Assembly (NCBI GenBank): GCA_905250025.1
Contig: CAJNOJ010000093.1
Coordinates: 62,001 to 126,000, forward strand
Source of the DNA: Adineta ricciae
Lineage: Eukaryota > Rotifera > Eurotatoria > Adinetida > Adinetidae
DNA: 64,000 nt
Reading direction: 5' to 3'
A program made the position numbers and the translations under genes. The notes under the pieces were generated by a model that did no database searches, was not told where the DNA came from, and saw only the letters and a program-made list of their open reading frames with translations. Positions 61,723 through 64,000 of this stretch are shown one piece after another; the stretch's first letter is position 1, and each line of letters starts with the position of its first letter.

Positions 61723-61959
61723 TGACCAGCCAAGATTATCCTTTTCCAATGTGCTCGAACGAAACGTCCTTTTCTTTTTCGTTCTTCTGATACACTCATG
61801 CAGAAAGACGAAAAACAAAAGGACATTCTAGGTTGTATTTCATCATACCCAGCCATAGTGCTTAACCTACTATCTCCTACACAAGAATTTAGAAAAGATT
61901 CAGAAACATATCTGTTTTGAAAAGAGAAAGGAACAAGCCGCACTTCAACAAATAAAGAA

Positions 61960-62350
61960 AAACTAACAGCGGATTCGGGATCTCCGATCTCGGTTACCCC
62001 TCGGTAGACCCTTACTCGGCAACAGAAAAATTTTTATTTTCCTAATTAGTAATTAGCTAATTGAGATCTCGAAAAACTGATCACGGATTCGGGTTCCCCG
62101 ACTCCGATCAACCCTTAGAAAAAAGAATACTTTTGCAAAAAAAGTGATCCTTTGTCCCAAAAAAGGAACAAAAAGTTTTTTCGAAAAACTGATCACGGAT
62201 TCGGGTTCCCCGATTACCATTCAGTCAAACCTTAAGATGGTCACTTGTGTTTCATGTATATACTATTTGAACGAAATAAAACGAACGGACGAACGAACTT
62301 TAACTCAAATTCTGTGTATACCCTCCTTTCAGTAGAGGGAACTATGCAGT
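61960..62350 (+). repeat. Repeat R, copy 3
   Basis: Contains three blocks of the CGGATTCGGGxTCxCCGA type (about 61965, 62080 and 62185), separated by TAATTAGTAATTAG and by GTGATCCTTTGTCCC. It ends in TATACCCTCCTTTCAG, corresponding to the terminal ATAACCCTTTCTTTCAG of the other copies. Order of blocks agrees with copies 1 and 2. Confidence 0.6.
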
Positions 62351-62953
62351 AAGCAATTGTAAGTTGGAAAAAAGGAAATTATTTATTCTGCATGCGATAC
62401 CTTTCTCTTGATGTTTTATACTTACAAATGCTGCAAGTAAATTCTTCTAAAGAAATAGTTGGTGGTGTGGCCATGTCGGTTCTAGTACCTCTGGTTAAGA
62501 TCGAAGATAATCTGAAATATGACAGAACAGCACGTCGAAGTATCGTCCGCATATATATGTTATGTTAAGTAAAATACATATAGGTATTTAAAACATGCCA
62601 GGTTTGGTTTTTTCCTCGTTCTTTTCTTCCTTTGTTTTTTTCTTATCTGGACACCCAGCGTCGCCTATTTTCCAAGATGGAGTTAGTGTTTGATCGATCA
62701 AAAAACAAGAAAAATAATCTCTTCATACGCTTGTTTTATTTGTTGCTTAGCAGCCATAAAGACAATAGTAATAAAAAAAAGAGAGAGAGTGCTAGAGATA
62801 GAAACAGAAGAAAAACGGACAGACCAAGAAGAAGATAATAGCAGGATGCACGAAAAAAGAAAACGTTTTATTATATTAGTAAGAAATGGAGAGAAAAAAG
62901 GTTGAACAACACATATTTATTGGTTTTTGTCTTGGCTAGTTTATGAAATCGAT

Positions 62954-64000
62954 TTATTCGTCTCGATATTCAAATGGTTCAGGTGGTGATGGTTCTGGTA
63001 AATCTTCCTCTTTTGTTGGTCCACCAGCTAGAAGAAAATCTTTCATATGAGAACATCTAATCATCCATATCATATTTACCTTTGGCTAATTCGACTAAGG
63101 TTTCTGGTTCATTCGATTGTGTATCTTTAACGAGAATAATTCCGCCATGTGTGATATCTTTGATTGGTTGATATCGTGAACCTTTCGGTAATGAAATTAA
63201 ACGTTGCTAAAAGTATACAGAGACTCAATATGACAAGTCATTATTAGTTTCTATCTAGTATATACTTGAGCTTTGACGACACGCGTTGGATTATGAAGAA
63301 TTTCCGAATCGGGTTCCTTTTCCTTTTTATTAGCGGTGTCATCTTTCTTGTCTGCTGTCGTCACCTTTTCCTTATCATCATCAGTAGTAGCACCAGTAGC
63401 TGCATTAGTATTTGCCGCCTTTTGTGCTTCCGAATCCTATAATTGTATGTATAAATGTCATATAACTGGACCAGACGTGACTAATGAAAGGAACTTACAG
63501 TTTCCATGGCTGTAGCTTCATCGGACTTCTCGCCTTTCTTTTCCAAATCACGTTTCTTCTGTTTAGCTGTAATGGATAAGACAGCTGTTTCAACTTTTTC
63601 CTTCTTTTCTTCCTTTTTATCCACAAGCGCGGGCGGATAAGCGAATACGGATGGTGGTGCATTCGATACATAATCCACATTTGGCATCTAGACATACAAA
63701 GGAAAAGCTAATTGTCCTATTCAGAAACATTTTCAACGTACTTTCAGGTCTTGATTCAATGTTACTAAACATGTTGGTGAAAATCCCAAGGAAAGAAATA
63801 AACTCAATGGAAACCAATACCAAAATTGAGTGAAAACAAGGAGACCAACAACCGACATTGTATCAGTTTGACCACTACGTGTCAATAACGAGACTGTTAC
63901 GTTTCGACCACCTAGAAACGAATAGAAATCGATCGAGAAAACGTTTTCAAATAATTTTTAGTTTTAATCTACAAACCTGCATCGAGAATACCATGAGCTA
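62954..64000 (-). CDS. PSMD1: 26S proteasome regulatory subunit RPN2/PSMD1, C-terminal part
   Basis: Largest base-subcomplex subunit of the 19S proteasome regulatory particle. Only the C-terminal end is in the window; the gene runs off the right edge. Visible, in protein order: [40 protein letters not shown], the Lys/Glu-rich [20 protein letters not shown] stretch, and VKAQ near 63.27 kb. Then come [20 protein letters not shown] and the end [14 protein letters not shown]. These match the animal PSMD1 C-terminus ([39 protein letters not shown]). Exons are separated by introns of about 50-60 bp. Stop TAA at 62954-62956. Confidence 0.9.

Larger units (their letters stand above)
58668..62953. other. 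Gene-poor repeat island
   Basis: 4.3 kb without a supported gene between the RNF114-like start and the PSMD1 stop. It holds four copies of a GC-rich block, two copies of repeat R, an inverted-repeat element and a microsatellite, listed separately. Remaining sequence looks like decayed repeat DNA. Open frames here (for example + 58684-59052 and - 61665-61943) lack recognisable domains. Confidence 0.6.

Noticed and set aside
60360-62240. CGGATTCGGGTTCCCCGA blocks as tRNA T-arms or a tRNA-derived SINE
   Set aside because: The resemblance to a B box is partial, no A box or cloverleaf can be folded by eye, and the blocks recur as internal parts of repeat R.

Overview
The window looks like nuclear DNA of a bdelloid rotifer (Adineta/Rotaria-like). 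This is inferred from four things: AT-rich DNA; animal gene families (rotatin, SCAPER, WWOX, CREBRF, a SORL1-type receptor); many introns of about 50 bp; and an intronless ADP-ribosyltransferase-TPR gene of a kind abundant in bdelloids. Several genes have a 3' splice acceptor at or just before the start codon, as expected where spliced-leader trans-splicing is used. I see no bacterial or organellar genes, tRNA, rRNA or CRISPR array.

Layout. From 1 to 9.06 kb, XPO5 (5'-truncated by the window edge) and SCAPER lie head to tail on +. RTTN (rotatin) converges on them on - (9.42-17.58 kb). From 17.6 to 27.2 kb is a gene-poor, repeat-rich island. It holds a possible unrecognised multi-exon gene (-), the ART-TPR gene (21.39-23.76 kb), inverted-repeat elements, a kinase pseudogene and a scar of a second rotatin locus. 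PFDN2, WWOX and an RS-domain nuclear protein follow on + as a tight cluster (27.28-33.62 kb) that could be an operon. Next come a SORL1-like sorting receptor (-, 34.3-39.3 kb), hnRNP K (+, 40.7-42.2 kb) and an ankyrin-repeat gene (+, 42.6-43.6 kb). CREBRF (-, 45.2-47.6 kb) and SIN3 (+, 49.6-54.6 kb) are divergent. An MPPED-type phosphoesterase (+), an SLC25A34/35-like carrier (-) and an RNF114-type E3 ligase (-) follow. A second repeat graveyard (58.7-62.9 kb) separates these from the 3' end of PSMD1 (-, running off the right edge).

The genes are mostly unrelated housekeeping loci: small-RNA export, cilium and centriole biology, proteostasis, chromatin repression, endosomal sorting, and RNA binding. 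The most distinctive content is in the two islands. The first has the ART-TPR gene with seven near-identical 42-residue repeats, bracketed by two nested repeat pairs. It also has a decayed remnant joining the two ends of a rotatin gene with about 8 kb missing between them. Repeat families shared between the two islands, one copy carrying a nested inverted-repeat element, show past transposition. All calls rest on reading the sequence and recalled family knowledge; no search was run.
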